A stretch of 64,000 nucleotides of DNA from Brevundimonas sp. (GTDB taxonomy: Bacteria; Pseudomonadota; Alphaproteobacteria; Caulobacterales; Caulobacteraceae): assembly GCF_027484365.1 (NCBI RefSeq), contig NZ_JAIXTC010000031.1:80636-144635 (forward strand), written 5' to 3'. The translations under genes were made by a program, and so were the position numbers. Of this stretch, positions 1 through 11,022 are shown piece by piece. The notes beneath the pieces are model-generated. The model had not been told where the DNA came from and searched no databases. It saw only the letters and a program-made list of their open reading frames with translations. Position 1 is the stretch's first letter, and the number at the start of each line of letters is the position of its first letter.

Positions 1-18
1 GGCGTTCGCTCCCGGGGC

Positions 19-411
19 TCAGCGCTCCGCGGCGCGGTAGGGCAGATAGCCCCGCTCGACCATCCGGCGCAGCCCCTCGTAGGCCTCCGACAACTCCTCG
101 TAGACGGCGCGCATGTCGGCCAGTTTCTGGGCCTCGCCCGGGCCGATCGCGTTGCCTGACTCCGACAGGCGCAGCGCCTCGGCGATCCAGCGCGCCCGTG
201 CTGTCGCGGCGCAGACGGCCAACCTCTGGAAGGCGGCCGGTTCGGTATGGTTCGCGCCCAGTCCCAGAACCTGCGGGATCACCTCCCGGTTCGAGACGAA
301 GGCGGTGTAGTCGATCTGTTCCAGATGGCCGCGAAGCTTGCGCTGCTCCTGCGGGTCGGTGTCGCTGGGTTCGAAATGATCCCGGCGGCTGCGATAGCTG
401 GACGTCATCAT
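19..411 (-). CDS. hypothetical protein, 130 aa
   Basis: I do not recognise this family. The protein is soluble and mostly helical, with a charged start (SSYRSRRDHFEPSDTDPQEQ) and an arginine/alanine-rich middle (RLAVCAATARARWIAEALRL). The reading frame stays open upstream, but that extension is proline/arginine-rich and looks noncoding. I place the start at the ATGATG pair near 411, behind a purine-rich GAGGAGG that sits somewhat far away. No signal peptide or membrane segment is visible. It lies just downstream of another small minus-strand gene and may be cotranscribed with it. Confidence 0.6.
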   Translation of the reverse strand: MMTSSYRSRRDHFEPSDTDPQEQRKLRGHLEQIDYTAFVSNREVIPQVLGLGANHTEPAAFQRLAVCAATARARWIAEALRLSESGNAIGPGEAQKLADMRAVYEELSEAYEGLRRMVERGYLPYRAAER

Positions 412-469
412 GCTGGACACTCTGGTCCTCCTCGGGCGGTCTCCCTGGGGAGAGCCTGCGCCCGACGGG

Positions 470-1009
470 TTAACGCCCCGTTGTAGGCCCATTTTGCGGC
501 GACGCGGCCTGACGCGGCTGGTCCGGCGCGGTCCAGCCGGGGGGCAGGGGTTCCGACCAGCCCTCGGGCGCATCCTCCGACGGCGGGAAATAGCCGGTGG
601 CCGAGCGGTAGCCGAGGATGTACCAGATCTCGATCAGGTAGCCGTGCAGCCGGGTCTGGTCCGCCGCGGGCCGTTTCGAGGCCGCCCCGATGGCCAGTCC
701 CAGCCGCCCGGCGACGTCCGAGGCCTCCAGCGGCCCGTCCGGCTCGGCCAGGATGTCGTCGATGACCCCGTCGACCCAGGCCGACAGGGTCGCCCGGTTC
801 TTCGGCCCCTTCGGCCCGGCATAGGTCCCGTCGGCGTGGAACTTGTCCTCGTCGCGCAGGGCCTGAAGCCGCGCCCGGATCTCCGCTCCCAGCATCGCCT
901 GTTCCTCGTAGAGCGGCGCCGCCTTCGGCTTCCAGAACCGCCAGATCGCCCCGCCGGCGGCGAAACCGAGCAGGACGAGGGTCGCAAGGATGCGGGCGTA
1001 ATGGGACAT
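470..1009 (-). CDS. hypothetical single-pass membrane protein, 179 aa
   Basis: After MSHYARI there is one N-terminal membrane segment (about residues 6-22, ATLVLLGFAAGGAIWRFW). A soluble domain follows, containing the hydrophobic stretch GYLIEIWYILGYRSATGYFP and a proline-rich tail. I chose the ATG at 1009 because the residues before it have no protein-like character and this start puts the membrane anchor at the N-terminus. The family is unknown to me. It is divergent from the DsbA-like gene, with a 68-base gap that must hold both promoters. Confidence 0.6.
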   Translation of the reverse strand: MSHYARILATLVLLGFAAGGAIWRFWKPKAAPLYEEQAMLGAEIRARLQALRDEDKFHADGTYAGPKGPKNRATLSAWVDGVIDDILAEPDGPLEASDVAGRLGLAIGAASKRPAADQTRLHGYLIEIWYILGYRSATGYFPPSEDAPEGWSEPLPPGWTAPDQPRQAASPQNGPTTGR

Positions 1010-1077
1010 GGAGACCACTCTAGCGCAGGATGCCGGAACGCCCATATGCAACATGAACCGTTGCGGAGCCCCCTCCC

Positions 1078-1764
1078 ATGACTGAAGCCATGACCAAACC
1101 CCTTCACATCGACTTCGTCTCCGACGTCGTCTGTCCCTGGTGCGTCGTCGGCCTCGGCGGGCTGGAGAGCGCGCTGGAGACCCTCGCCCCCGAGGGCATC
1201 ACCGCCGAGATCGCCTTCCAGCCGTTCGAGTTGAACCCCGGCATGGCGCCCGAGGGCGAGAACGTCGGCGAGCATATCGCGGCCAAATACGGCTCCACCC
1301 CCGAACGGTCGGCGGCCAACCGCGCCATGATCACCGCCCGCGCGGCCGAGGCCTGGCCGGGTTTCGAGATGAAGATGACGGCGGACAGCCGCATCTGGAA
1401 CACCTTCGACGCCCATCGCCTGCTGGCCTGGGCCGGCGAGAAGGGCGGCGAGCCCCAGAAGGCGCTCAAGGAAGCCCTGTTCCGCACCCATTTCACCGAC
1501 GGCAATAACCTGACCGACGCCGGGGTCCTGACCCGGGCCGCCGAGGTCGCGGGCCTGGACCGCGTCGAGGCGGCCGAGGTGCTCGCCTCCGGCCGCTACG
1601 CCGCCGAGGTCCGGGCCGAACAGGCCCTGTGGCGCCAGCGCGGCATCAACTCGGTGCCTGCCGTCGTCGTCGAGGGCAAATACCTGATCTCCGGCGGCCA
1701 GCCCGCGGCGGTGTTCGCCGAGGCCCTGCGCAAGATCGCTGCGGAGACCGGCGCGGCGGCCTAG
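1078..1764 (+). CDS. DsbA family oxidoreductase, FrnE-like
   Basis: This is a thioredoxin-fold dithiol-disulfide oxidoreductase of the FrnE/2-hydroxychromene-2-carboxylate isomerase-like branch of the DsbA superfamily. The redox motif CPWC lies at residues 19-22, right after the first beta strand (HIDFVSDVV). A cis-proline loop appears near the C-terminus ([20 protein letters not shown]). There is no signal peptide, so it probably works in the cytoplasm, as FrnE proteins do. Its 228 residues are typical for the family. The in-frame ATG four codons downstream (1090) is an equally possible start. The physiological substrate cannot be told from sequence. Confidence 0.85.
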   Translation: MTEAMTKPLHIDFVSDVVCPWCVVGLGGLESALETLAPEGITAEIAFQPFELNPGMAPEGENVGEHIAAKYGSTPERSAANRAMITARAAEAWPGFEMKMTADSRIWNTFDAHRLLAWAGEKGGEPQKALKEALFRTHFTDGNNLTDAGVLTRAAEVAGLDRVEAAEVLASGRYAAEVRAEQALWRQRGINSVPAVVVEGKYLISGGQPAAVFAEALRKIAAETGAAA

Positions 1765-3569
1765 GCCGCCAGGCGCAGCTCGCTCTCCCTGGCCAGCTTG
1801 AAGCCGGCGACGAGGCGGGTGAGTTCGGCGGCTTCCTGACCCAGGTTGTGGCTGGCGGCCGTGGTCTCTTCGACCATGGCGGCGTTCTGCTGGGTCGCAT
1901 TGTCCATCTGGTTGACCGCCGTATTGACCTCGGCGAGGCCCGTGGCCTGTTCGCGCGCGGCGCCGGCGATGTCGGACACCAGGTCCTCGATGCGGGCGAA
2001 TTCCTCGACCACCCCGTTCAGGGACCGGCCGACCCGCGTGACCAGGCTGACCCCGCTCTGGACGCTGCCCGAGGACTGGGCGATCAGGCCCTTGATCTCC
2101 CGGGCCGCCTCCGCCGAGCGCTGGGCCAGGGCCCGGACTTCCTGGGCGACCACGGCGAAGCCGCGGCCGCTGTCCCCGGCGCGCGCCGCCTCGACCCCGG
2201 CGTTCAGGGCCAGGAGGTTGGTCTGGAAGGCGATCTCGTCGATGACGCCGATGATGTTGGAGATCTCGCGGGATGAGGCGTCGATCCGGCCCATGGCCTC
2301 GATCGCCTCTCCGGCCACGGCGCTGGACTCGCCCACGACCTGACGGCTGTGCGACATGGCCCCCTGGGCCTCGGCGGCGTTGTCGGCGGTCTGGCGGACG
2401 GTCGCGGTGACCTCGTCGAGGGCGGCGGCGGTCTGTTCGAGGCTGGCGGCCTGCTGTTCGGTGCGCTGCGACAGGTCGTCGGCCGCGGCGGCGATCTCGC
2501 GCGCGCCGCCGTCGACGGCCCGGGCCCCGGCCACGACGTGGGAGAGGGTGTCCTCGAGCGCGCGGATCGAGCGGTTGAAGTTGATCCGCAGTTCCTCGAA
2601 CTCCTCCGGGAAGGGGTCGGCGATGCCGTGGCTCAGATCGCCGTCGGCGAGGGCGCTGAGGCCTTCGGCGAGGGCGGCGACCACCTGTTCGCGCCGGCGC
2701 GCCTCGCTTTCGGTCCGGGCGTACTGGCCGTCCCGCTCCTGCTGCAGCTCGGTGTCGCGCGCTTCCTGGGCCAGGCGGGCGGCGCGGCGCTCCAGCACCG
2801 CCTCGCGGAACACCCCGACCGAGCGGGCCATGTCGCCGATCTCGTCGGTGCGGTTCCGGTGCGGCGCCTCCTTCTCATAGTCGCCCCCGGCCAGACGGCC
2901 CATATAGCCGGTCATGCTGAGCACCGGACGCACAACCCGGCGGCGCAGGATCAGGATCCCGCCGATGACGACGATCAGCATCATCAGGGAGGTGACGGCC
3001 AGAAGGACGTAGATCCAGTTGCTCATCTGGTGCGCCGCCTCGACCCGGCTTTCGGCATGGGCCGTGGCGTCGGCGGCCAGCGAATAGATCACGGTCCGGT
3101 GCGCCTGATAGTGGCCGCTCAGGGTGACGATCGCCGCATCCATGGTCGCGACGTCGCCCGTCCTCAGGGCCGGCAGGAACGACTGGTCCACGACCGTCCA
3201 GAATTTCTGCGCCTCGGCGTCGGACAGGGACAGCTCGGACCGGATCTTGGGCGTCATGGGCTGTGCCGCCCAGTACTGGAGACGGGCGTCATATTCACCG
3301 TGCAGACGGGTCAGTTCCGCTTCGATTTCCCGGGCCTTGTCCAGTTCGTCAGGACCCCGGTGGGCGGTGAGCAGGGATTCCACGACATAGAGGGGCGGGG
3401 GCAGGACGTCGGCCAGAAGGACCTGGGCCTGGGACTGTTCCTGCGAGATCGGCCCGCCGACGCGCAGGGTCATCAGCGAAAAGACCGCCGCCCCGGTCGT
3501 CAGGACGAAGCCGCCGATCAGGAGGGCCGCGAAGAGGTTGAGGACGCCGCTGACCCGAATTGACATCAT
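1761..3569 (-). CDS. methyl-accepting chemotaxis protein
   Basis: This is a chemoreceptor of 602 residues. A first membrane segment (about residues 8-32) precedes a periplasmic four-helix-type sensor region to about 185, then a second membrane segment ([20 protein letters not shown]), a HAMP domain and a long signalling coiled coil. The highly conserved hairpin that contacts CheA and CheW is present ([20 protein letters not shown]). The C-terminus ends SELRLAA and lacks the NWETF-type pentapeptide that tethers CheR in some receptors. The start is one of two adjacent ATGs. Its 3' end overlaps that of the convergent oxidoreductase by four bases. The ligand is unknown. Confidence 0.93.
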   Translation of the reverse strand: MMSIRVSGVLNLFAALLIGGFVLTTGAAVFSLMTLRVGGPISQEQSQAQVLLADVLPPPLYVVESLLTAHRGPDELDKAREIEAELTRLHGEYDARLQYWAAQPMTPKIRSELSLSDAEAQKFWTVVDQSFLPALRTGDVATMDAAIVTLSGHYQAHRTVIYSLAADATAHAESRVEAAHQMSNWIYVLLAVTSLMMLIVVIGGILILRRRVVRPVLSMTGYMGRLAGGDYEKEAPHRNRTDEIGDMARSVGVFREAVLERRAARLAQEARDTELQQERDGQYARTESEARRREQVVAALAEGLSALADGDLSHGIADPFPEEFEELRINFNRSIRALEDTLSHVVAGARAVDGGAREIAAAADDLSQRTEQQAASLEQTAAALDEVTATVRQTADNAAEAQGAMSHSRQVVGESSAVAGEAIEAMGRIDASSREISNIIGVIDEIAFQTNLLALNAGVEAARAGDSGRGFAVVAQEVRALAQRSAEAAREIKGLIAQSSGSVQSGVSLVTRVGRSLNGVVEEFARIEDLVSDIAGAAREQATGLAEVNTAVNQMDNATQQNAAMVEETTAASHNLGQEAAELTRLVAGFKLARESELRLAA

Positions 3570-3731
3570 ATATCCGTCGGAAAACTGTGTTCGCAGTTTT
3601 CTGGGCCATCGGGTTTAACGTCGGGTGAATGACACCGGGTGAACACTATCGGAGTCGCGCCAGTAACTATGAAATCCCCATTCTCGGGACATTCATCATG
3701 TATTGGGCAAGATTAAATCCTGAGTTGTTCT

Positions 3732-4259
3732 CTATTGCCCGGCCCGGTGGTGCGGTCCGCACGCCAGAACACCGTCCGAAGCGTCCGAAGCGTCCGAAGC
3801 GTCCGGATCGGGCGCATCCCCGGCCTCCCGGTCCTCCAGCCGCCAGCGGATCGCCTCATAGCGTTCGTGCTGGCGCGCCTCTTCGGCCTCGACCTCGGCC
3901 ATGGTCAGCTGCACCCGGCGCCAGCGCAGCGCCTCGACCGCGTCGCCGCGCATCACCGCCCGCATCATCCGCCGGTGGGCGATATAGCCCAGCTCCTCGA
4001 GATCGACCCGGTCGAGGTCGTCGTTGACCCGCAGGTCCAGCTCGACGCCCTCGTCCCACGGGTCCAGCCGGTCCGTCGGGGTCCAGGGCTGATCCGCCCG
4101 CCGCCAGCCCTCGCGCGCCGCCCGATCGCGCAGCGAGGTCAGCCCGACCCCGTGCCGGCGACAGCACTCCGGCGCCGACCACCCCGCCAGATACGCCTCC
4201 CGCACCCGCGCCCAGACCTCGTCCGGCGGCGACTTCCGCCCCTGGAGTTCTTCGCTCAT
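3732..4259 (-). CDS. hypothetical helix-turn-helix-like protein, 175 aa
   Basis: The N-terminal 55 residues look like a small DNA-binding helix-turn-helix: W-ARVREAYLAGWSAPECC, then RHGVGLTSLRDRAAREGW. This pattern (W..R..Y.AG.SA...R..V....LR.RA..EGW) is also seen in phage small-terminase-like and related alphaproteobacterial proteins. The gene near 48.5 kb in this window shares the same layout. The rest is charged and helical. The C-terminus carries three copies of the tripeptide DAS, encoded by a 9-base tandem repeat. There is no phage context, so the function is unknown. Confidence 0.6.
   Translation of the reverse strand: MSEELQGRKSPPDEVWARVREAYLAGWSAPECCRRHGVGLTSLRDRAAREGWRRADQPWTPTDRLDPWDEGVELDLRVNDDLDRVDLEELGYIAHRRMMRAVMRGDAVEALRWRRVQLTMAEVEAEEARQHERYEAIRWRLEDREAGDAPDPDASDASDASDGVLACGPHHRAGQ
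3777..3806. repeat. 9-bp tandem repeat (GAAGCGTCC), about three copies
   Basis: The motif GAAGCGTCC repeats head to tail. It lies inside the 3' end of the 175-residue gene on the minus strand, where it encodes a DASDASDAS tail. Since the unit is a multiple of three, copy-number changes would preserve the frame. Confidence 0.8.
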
Positions 4260-4388
4260 GTCCCTCTCCCGATGAAAGGGAACAGTGTGAGGCCGTTTCA
4301 GGGGGTGATGGGCATAAGGCCTCTGAATAGAGCCGGGCCTTGTTTGGATTGGGGAATTCGGGGGATGTGTTGATGGGTATGGGGCGAA

Positions 4389-4436
4389 CTTTCGTCATCC
4401 TCCGGCGCCGCGCGCCTTCGCCCGGAATGACGAAAG
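4389..4436. repeat. short inverted-repeat intergenic element
   Basis: Perfect 10-base arms CTTTCGTCAT and ATGACGAAAG enclose a GC-rich centre. The arms match the outer ends of the longer element at 4812-4990, so this looks like an internally deleted copy of the same dispersed repeat. It lies between the 175-residue gene and the GIY-YIG gene. Confidence 0.75.
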
Positions 4437-4444
4437 AAGGCCGA

Positions 4445-4786
4445 TCAATCCTCTTCCGGCGGGGGAACCCAGTCCGGATCATGGACCGGATACCAGTCGG
4501 CCGCGAGGTCCAGCCAGTCGGGGTTCGCGTCCTCGATCAGCTTCAGCTTCCAGTCGCGCTTCCAGCCCTTGATCCGCTTCTCGCGCCGGATCGCATCGAC
4601 CACCCATTGGTGCTGCTCGTACCACACCAGTTGCGTGCAGCCCTTCGTCTTCGAATGGCCATCGAACGTCCCGTTCCTGTGCTTCCAAACCCGCGCCTGG
4701 AGGTTCGACGTCATCCCGACATAGGTCGCACCATTGCGCCCGTTCGCCATGATGTAGGTTGCAATGAAGGGGCGACGTGTCCGCAT
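4445..4786 (-). CDS. GIY-YIG domain protein
   Basis: This is a 113-residue single-domain GIY-YIG nuclease-superfamily protein of the small stand-alone type common in bacteria. The GIY half is degenerate (ATYIMAN) and the YIG half reads GATYVGMT. The conserved helix with its arginine follows (LQARVWKHRNG), then the basic segment RREKRIKGWKRDWK carrying the usual metal-site glutamate. These proteins are often of unknown function, and nuclease activity is not assured. It sits between two copies of the CTTTCGTCAT repeat. The start ATG is at 4786. Confidence 0.85.
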   Translation of the reverse strand: MRTRRPFIATYIMANGRNGATYVGMTSNLQARVWKHRNGTFDGHSKTKGCTQLVWYEQHQWVVDAIRREKRIKGWKRDWKLKLIEDANPDWLDLAADWYPVHDPDWVPPPEED

Positions 4787-4811
4787 CCGTGCAATCTACA
4801 CGTGTTTACCC

Positions 4812-4990
4812 CTTTCGTCATTCCGGGCGCACCCCGGCGAAAGCCGGGGGAAGACCCGGAACAGGGCGGCGCCGCAGCGAAGCGAAGGCGAAAGGGTTCA
4901 GCGAACGCATGCGCGACAGCTTCGCGCTCTCGCGCGCCGCCTCGTTCCGGGTCTCCGGCGCAAGCGCGCCTCCGCCCGGAATGACGAAAG
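4812..4990. repeat. 179-bp dispersed inverted-repeat element
   Basis: The outer arms are a perfect 18-base inverted repeat, CTTTCGTCATTCCGGGCG (4812-4829) and its complement (4973-4990). A second perfect 11-base pair lies inside (AGACCCGGAAC at 4853-4863 and its complement at 4944-4954). It encodes no transposase and fills the gap between the GIY-YIG and dpnI-like genes. It resembles the small noncoding palindromic elements scattered in alphaproteobacterial genomes. Confidence 0.8.
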
Positions 4991-5015
4991 ATAAGAGATC
5001 ACGCCGGGAGAGGGA

Positions 5016-5807
5016 TCAACTCGTCCGCCGGTACGTCCCCCGCCCGTTGAAGTCCAGCCACCCCATGTCCCGCAGCACCTGAAGCTGCTGCCTGATCTTC
5101 GGCCGGACGTTGTTGTTGTTCGGATAGATCGCCGCCAGCCGCGCCTCGAACCCATAGACCTCGGCCAGGGTGAAGTCCGGCCGACCGATGTCCTCGACGC
5201 ATTTCGACACATCGAGCAGCCAGCCCCGCGCGGTCGGCGTCGCGTCGCGCAGGAACAGCGTCGCCCGCCACTGGTCCAGCACGGCCCGTTTCGCCACATG
5301 CGCCCCGGCCCGGATCAACGGGATACGCCCCGCCAGCGGCACCTGGCCGATCAGGATGTTGCACCCCTGCCAGCCCGCGCGACGCGCCGTCATCGACAGC
5401 GGCTTGCGCGGCTCGATGATCGCTTCGGTGAAGAAGTGGCTCGGCACGACAATCAGGTCGGTGACGCGGGTGCGGGCCTTGTCATAGCCCATGACCATCA
5501 GGCTGGGATTGTTCGCCGCCGCCAGCCGCGCCTTCATCGCGCCCCAGGCGCCGTTGACCAGCTTGGCATCGATCCGGCCCTTGGTGGCCTTGAGTTCGTA
5601 TTCCTCGGCGCAGTCGCCGCAATGGAAGTCGGCCACCGGCGAGTTGGCCGCGAAGGCGGTCAGGCGCGTCGCGCCGCAGCTGGGACAGAAGGCGTTGGCG
5701 GCGACCCATCCCTCGCTCAGGACGCGGGCGTTCTGCGTCGGCCCCTTGAAGACCGCCGCCTCTTCGGCGAAGCCGAGCGTGCTCCAGGGGACGTCGTCTT
5801 CGGCCAT
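5016..5807 (-). CDS. DpnI-family methyl-directed type II restriction endonuclease
   Basis: This is a full-length homologue (263 aa) of DpnI, which cuts GATC only when the adenine is methylated and needs no cognate methyltransferase. The PD-(D/E)XK core is intact: D60 in PVADFHC, then E71 and K73 in EYELKATKG, with the same spacing as DpnI. A zinc site is formed by C41, C44, C63 and C66 (CPSC and CGDC). The PTARRAGWQGCNI-type stretch is present (MTARRAGWQGCNILIGQVP). The C-terminal winged helix (RPKIRQQLQVLRDMGWLDF, then GRGTYRR) corresponds to the methyl-reading domain of DpnI. Base composition matches its neighbours. A 72-residue gene lies 28 bases upstream on the same strand. No methyltransferase gene is nearby. 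Confidence 0.93.
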   Translation of the reverse strand: MAEDDVPWSTLGFAEEAAVFKGPTQNARVLSEGWVAANAFCPSCGATRLTAFAANSPVADFHCGDCAEEYELKATKGRIDAKLVNGAWGAMKARLAAANNPSLMVMGYDKARTRVTDLIVVPSHFFTEAIIEPRKPLSMTARRAGWQGCNILIGQVPLAGRIPLIRAGAHVAKRAVLDQWRATLFLRDATPTARGWLLDVSKCVEDIGRPDFTLAEVYGFEARLAAIYPNNNNVRPKIRQQLQVLRDMGWLDFNGRGTYRRTS

Positions 5808-5835
5808 GCGGGCAGCATGGCCGTGCCTTGGTTAG

Positions 5836-6054
5836 TCAGCCCTTACCGCAGACGGTGGATTCGATCTCTTCGCCATGGGCATCGAGGGTCACGACGCGGG
5901 CGGCATCGAACTCCACGGTGCCCTGCTCAATCCATTTGATCTCCGGGCCGCCCTCGTATGCGATCTCGGCGGCCTCTTCCGGCGAGTCGGCTTCGACCTC
6001 GGCGGTGTAGTCGACGTAGGCGTCGACGCGGCTCAGGACGGTGAACTTCGGCAC
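5836..6054 (-). CDS. conserved small protein, 72 aa
   Basis: This is an acidic protein with three likely beta strands: PKFTVLSRVDAYVDYTAEV, EAAEIAYEGGPEIKWIEQG, and VEFDAARVVTLDAHGEEI. The GTG start at 6054 is favoured over the longer frame because GGGGAAA sits four bases before it and the upstream residues look noncoding. I know proteins of this style in alphaproteobacteria only as uncharacterised. The dpnI-like gene starts 28 bases downstream on the same strand, so the two are probably cotranscribed. Whether they act together is unknown. Confidence 0.7.
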   Translation of the reverse strand: MPKFTVLSRVDAYVDYTAEVEADSPEEAAEIAYEGGPEIKWIEQGTVEFDAARVVTLDAHGEEIESTVCGKG

Positions 6055-6136
6055 GGCTTTCCCCTTGTCAGCAGAACAAAGGGATCCATAACAATGGGAT
6101 ATAGGCAAGCGGCACCCTGCCAAACTAGGGGTAGCC

Positions 6137-6214
6137 GTGCCGATAGGCACCTGCCGGGTGAAGCTGAACAGCGTCATCGACCCCAACGCCTCCAACGTGA
6201 CACTGCACACCTGA
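6137..6214 (+). CDS. possible 25-aa small ORF
   Basis: This is a GTG-initiated 25-codon frame preceded by AGGGGTAGCC at good ribosome-binding distance. Its product (begins MPIGTCRVKLNSV) is not strongly biased in composition. It lies alone in the 260-base gap between the 72-aa gene and the end of uvrB. It could be a small peptide gene or a decayed remnant, and the evidence is weak. Confidence 0.2.
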   Translation: MPIGTCRVKLNSVIDPNASNVTLHT

Positions 6215-6314
6215 GCCGTGCGCCGCGTGCTGGGGCACTTGTTGACAGTAGAGCGGTTCTAGCCGTCCGGGCGATCCTGCGAAGACGCAGCTTTTGACTA
6301 GCGCCCCCTCCCCC

Positions 6315-8696
<2,382 letters not shown>

Positions 8697-8812
8697 GAAC
8701 GGAACTTAGTGCGCGACGGGGGATGTCGCCAGTCAACGCGCGGGCGGCCGGTGCGGATGCTGACAGCAGGGTGTCAGCAGGCTCGATCGGCGAATCCTGT
8801 CAGGATCGGCCC

Positions 8813-9571
8813 ATGTCCGGAACGTCACGCCTCGCGGTCGCCCTTGCGCTCGTCGCCTTGTCGGGCTGTGGCCGTCTGATCCCGAACACCGCCCCTCCGC
8901 CCGGCTACACGCCCTACGCCCCGGCGCCGAACCCCGGGCCGTCGGCCTATGTCGCCCCCGGCGCAGGGGTGATCGATCAGCCGGTCGACAGCAGAACGTT
9001 CGGTCGCGTCCAGCAGGCGACGCGGACCCTGGCGCAATGCGAGGCGGAACTGGCGGCGGCGCGTGTGACCTTCTCGCCGACGCCGGATCGGGTGAACTCC
9101 GCGACCTGCGGCCTGACGGCGGCGGGGGTGCTGGGACCGGACATGGGCACCGTGGCCCGGATGGCCCCTGCGGACGTGACCATGACCTGCGCCCTCGCCG
9201 CAGCGGTCAGCGTCTGGCGACGACAGTCGGTGGAGCCGGCGGCGCGCGAGCTGCTCGGCTCCGACGTGGTCGAGATCGAGCACATGGGGGTCTATGCCTG
9301 CCGGGGTGTACGCACCGACGCGGGCTCGACCTCGCGTCCCAGCGCTCATTCGCGGGCGGCGGCGCTGGACTTCTCGGGCGTTCGGCTAAGGGATGGGCGC
9401 CGGATCACGGTGGCGGGCGACTGGAACGACGGCACGCCCGAGGCGCGGTTCCTGCACCGTATCCGTGACGAGGGCTGCCGCGTCTTCGGCACGGTCCTCA
9501 GCCCCGACTACAATGCGGTCCACCACGACCACCTGCACCTGGAGGCGGAGCAGGGACGGCTGTGCCGTTGA
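8813..9571 (+). CDS. extensin-like C-terminal domain lipoprotein
   Basis: The start at 8813 gives a lipoprotein signal with lipobox LSGC near residues 17-20. A proline-rich linker follows (APAPNPGPSAY), then an extensin-like C-terminal domain typical of alphaproteobacteria. Marks of that domain are the cysteine pairs (TCGL, CALAAA, ACRG), the SAHSRAAALDF segment, a WNDGT loop and the terminal HHDHLHLEA. The histidine pattern recalls metal-dependent peptidoglycan peptidases, but the biochemical role of the family is not settled. The product is probably anchored in the outer membrane. Confidence 0.85.
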   Translation: MSGTSRLAVALALVALSGCGRLIPNTAPPPGYTPYAPAPNPGPSAYVAPGAGVIDQPVDSRTFGRVQQATRTLAQCEAELAAARVTFSPTPDRVNSATCGLTAAGVLGPDMGTVARMAPADVTMTCALAAAVSVWRRQSVEPAARELLGSDVVEIEHMGVYACRGVRTDAGSTSRPSAHSRAAALDFSGVRLRDGRRITVAGDWNDGTPEARFLHRIRDEGCRVFGTVLSPDYNAVHHDHLHLEAEQGRLCR

Positions 9572-9573
9572 CC

Positions 9574-10083
9574 TCAGCCCGGCGCCGGGTCGTGGCGGGC
9601 GGCGTCCGCATCGATGCGGATGTTGGCGACGTGGCGTAGCTGCAGGCTGTCGTCCCGGCCCGAGAAGACCAAGGTCATGCGGTTGGTCTCCGCCACGACC
9701 CGCTGCCCTGACGGCGTGGTGTAGTCGCCCAGCACCCAGCGGGCGACGCAGACCCGGATCTCCGGTGCGATCTCGGTGACGCTGTCCACCCCCAGCAGGG
9801 TCAGGGGGACATCGCGGAACATGATGGCGAAGAAGACCTCGTGAGCATGGATCACGGCAGGCAGGCCCTTCCAGTGCATCCCGACGACATTGACCCAGTG
9901 CAGATCGGGAGCGGCGCGGGCGTACATGGCGGCGACGTCATTGGCGTTCCAGGCCGCTGCGTGCTGGTCCAGCCAGGCCTGGATATCAGCAGGGGCGTCG
10001 GCCGAGGGCTGGGCGAGGGCGGTCATGGCGGTTCCTGCGACAGGGAGGGAAAACAGGCCGAGAAGGGCGTGGCGGCGGTGCAT
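9574..10083 (-). CDS. SnoaL-like (SgcJ/EcaC-type) secreted protein
   Basis: This 169-residue protein carries an RR-type N-terminal signal (MHRRHALLGLFSLPVAGTAM). The rest matches the NTF2-like SnoaL/SgcJ fold: AWLDQHAAAWNANDVAAMYA at the first helix, LHWVNVVGMHWKGLPAV and a closing sheet ending LRHVANIRID. Such proteins are usually small dimers with a cone-shaped pocket, and the substrate is unknown. Its stop is two bases from the end of the extensin-like gene. Confidence 0.75.
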   Translation of the reverse strand: MHRRHALLGLFSLPVAGTAMTALAQPSADAPADIQAWLDQHAAAWNANDVAAMYARAAPDLHWVNVVGMHWKGLPAVIHAHEVFFAIMFRDVPLTLLGVDSVTEIAPEIRVCVARWVLGDYTTPSGQRVVAETNRMTLVFSGRDDSLQLRHVANIRIDADAARHDPAPG

Positions 10084-10151
10084 TGTGACGTCTCCGTTCG
10101 GACCGAGCCCACTCAGCCACGCCGGAGCCCGGGCGGGCTAGGACGGATCGG

Positions 10152-10949
10152 TCATGCGCGGATGATCGGCAGCGGCGAGGCGAACCCGCCGGGGGCGGTT
10201 CCGGCGAAGGCATGGAAGTCCCGCTGGAGATGGGACTGGTCGAAATAGCCGTGCTCCTGGGCCAGGGCGGCCCAGTTGCGGGACGGCTCGCGAGCGCGAT
10301 CCGCCACCATCGCGTCGAACCGCACGATGCGGGCATAGAGTTTCGGCGGGACCCCGACCTGGGCAGTGAAGCGGCGATGGAACTGGCGCTCGCCCAGACC
10401 CGCGCGTTCGGCCAGGACGTCGACGCGAACCGCGCCGCGCATCCGGCGCAGGATGTCCGCCGCCTGATCGACCGAATCGCGAGGGCGTGCGTCCTGCATC
10501 CTCATTGACAGCCAGGCCTCGGCCGCAGCGACACGACCCTCGAACCCGGATGCGGCCTGGACCATGGCCCGCAACTCTGAAAGCGTCGCGCCGCCCACCT
10601 GATCCGCGGCGTGGGCGGCGTCGGCCATCTCCTTCATCGGCAGCCCCAGCAGCCGGTTCAGGCCTCCAGCCTGAAACTGGATATTGAAGGCACAGATTTC
10701 GCCGCGCATCAGCAAATCGGTGTGGCGTCGGGTCTGGGGGCCCACGATCACGGCGTCCGGCGCCGCCGCGAACCCGGACCCCACATCGGCCCAATAGGGC
10801 GTGGCCGTGTAGATCTCGATGAAGGCGTTCGGACGCGCCGTCAGCGGCAACACCACGCCCGGACCGGACAGGACGCCTGTCCGTTCCTGATAGCCGCGAA
10901 CGACACCGCGAAGGCGGGCGGCGGCCGGCTGGCGACGATAGGCGAGCAT
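10152..10949 (-). CDS. AraC family transcriptional regulator
   Basis: This 265-residue protein has an N-terminal effector domain of the type fused to AraC regulators, with a short cupin-like segment. The C-terminal AraC double helix-turn-helix begins near residue 155 (VDVLAERAGLGERQFHRRF, then LAQEHGYFDQSHLQRDFHAF). The second helix-turn-helix signature GYFDQSHLQRDF is complete. It lies 68 bases upstream of the SnoaL-like gene in the same direction and is a candidate regulator of it. The effector is unknown. Confidence 0.88.
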   Translation of the reverse strand: MLAYRRQPAAARLRGVVRGYQERTGVLSGPGVVLPLTARPNAFIEIYTATPYWADVGSGFAAAPDAVIVGPQTRRHTDLLMRGEICAFNIQFQAGGLNRLLGLPMKEMADAAHAADQVGGATLSELRAMVQAASGFEGRVAAAEAWLSMRMQDARPRDSVDQAADILRRMRGAVRVDVLAERAGLGERQFHRRFTAQVGVPPKLYARIVRFDAMVADRAREPSRNWAALAQEHGYFDQSHLQRDFHAFAGTAPGGFASPLPIIRA

Positions 10950-11022
10950 GACGACAGCCTAGCCGAAGGATGTGTCGATGATCTACCGCCGGCCGCCGGC
11001 TCCGGAACGGTCGGGGTTCAGT

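Noticed and set aside
4812..4990. Insertion sequence
   Set aside because: Perfect inverted ends are present but no transposase and no flanking target duplication is visible. It is a noncoding repeat element.
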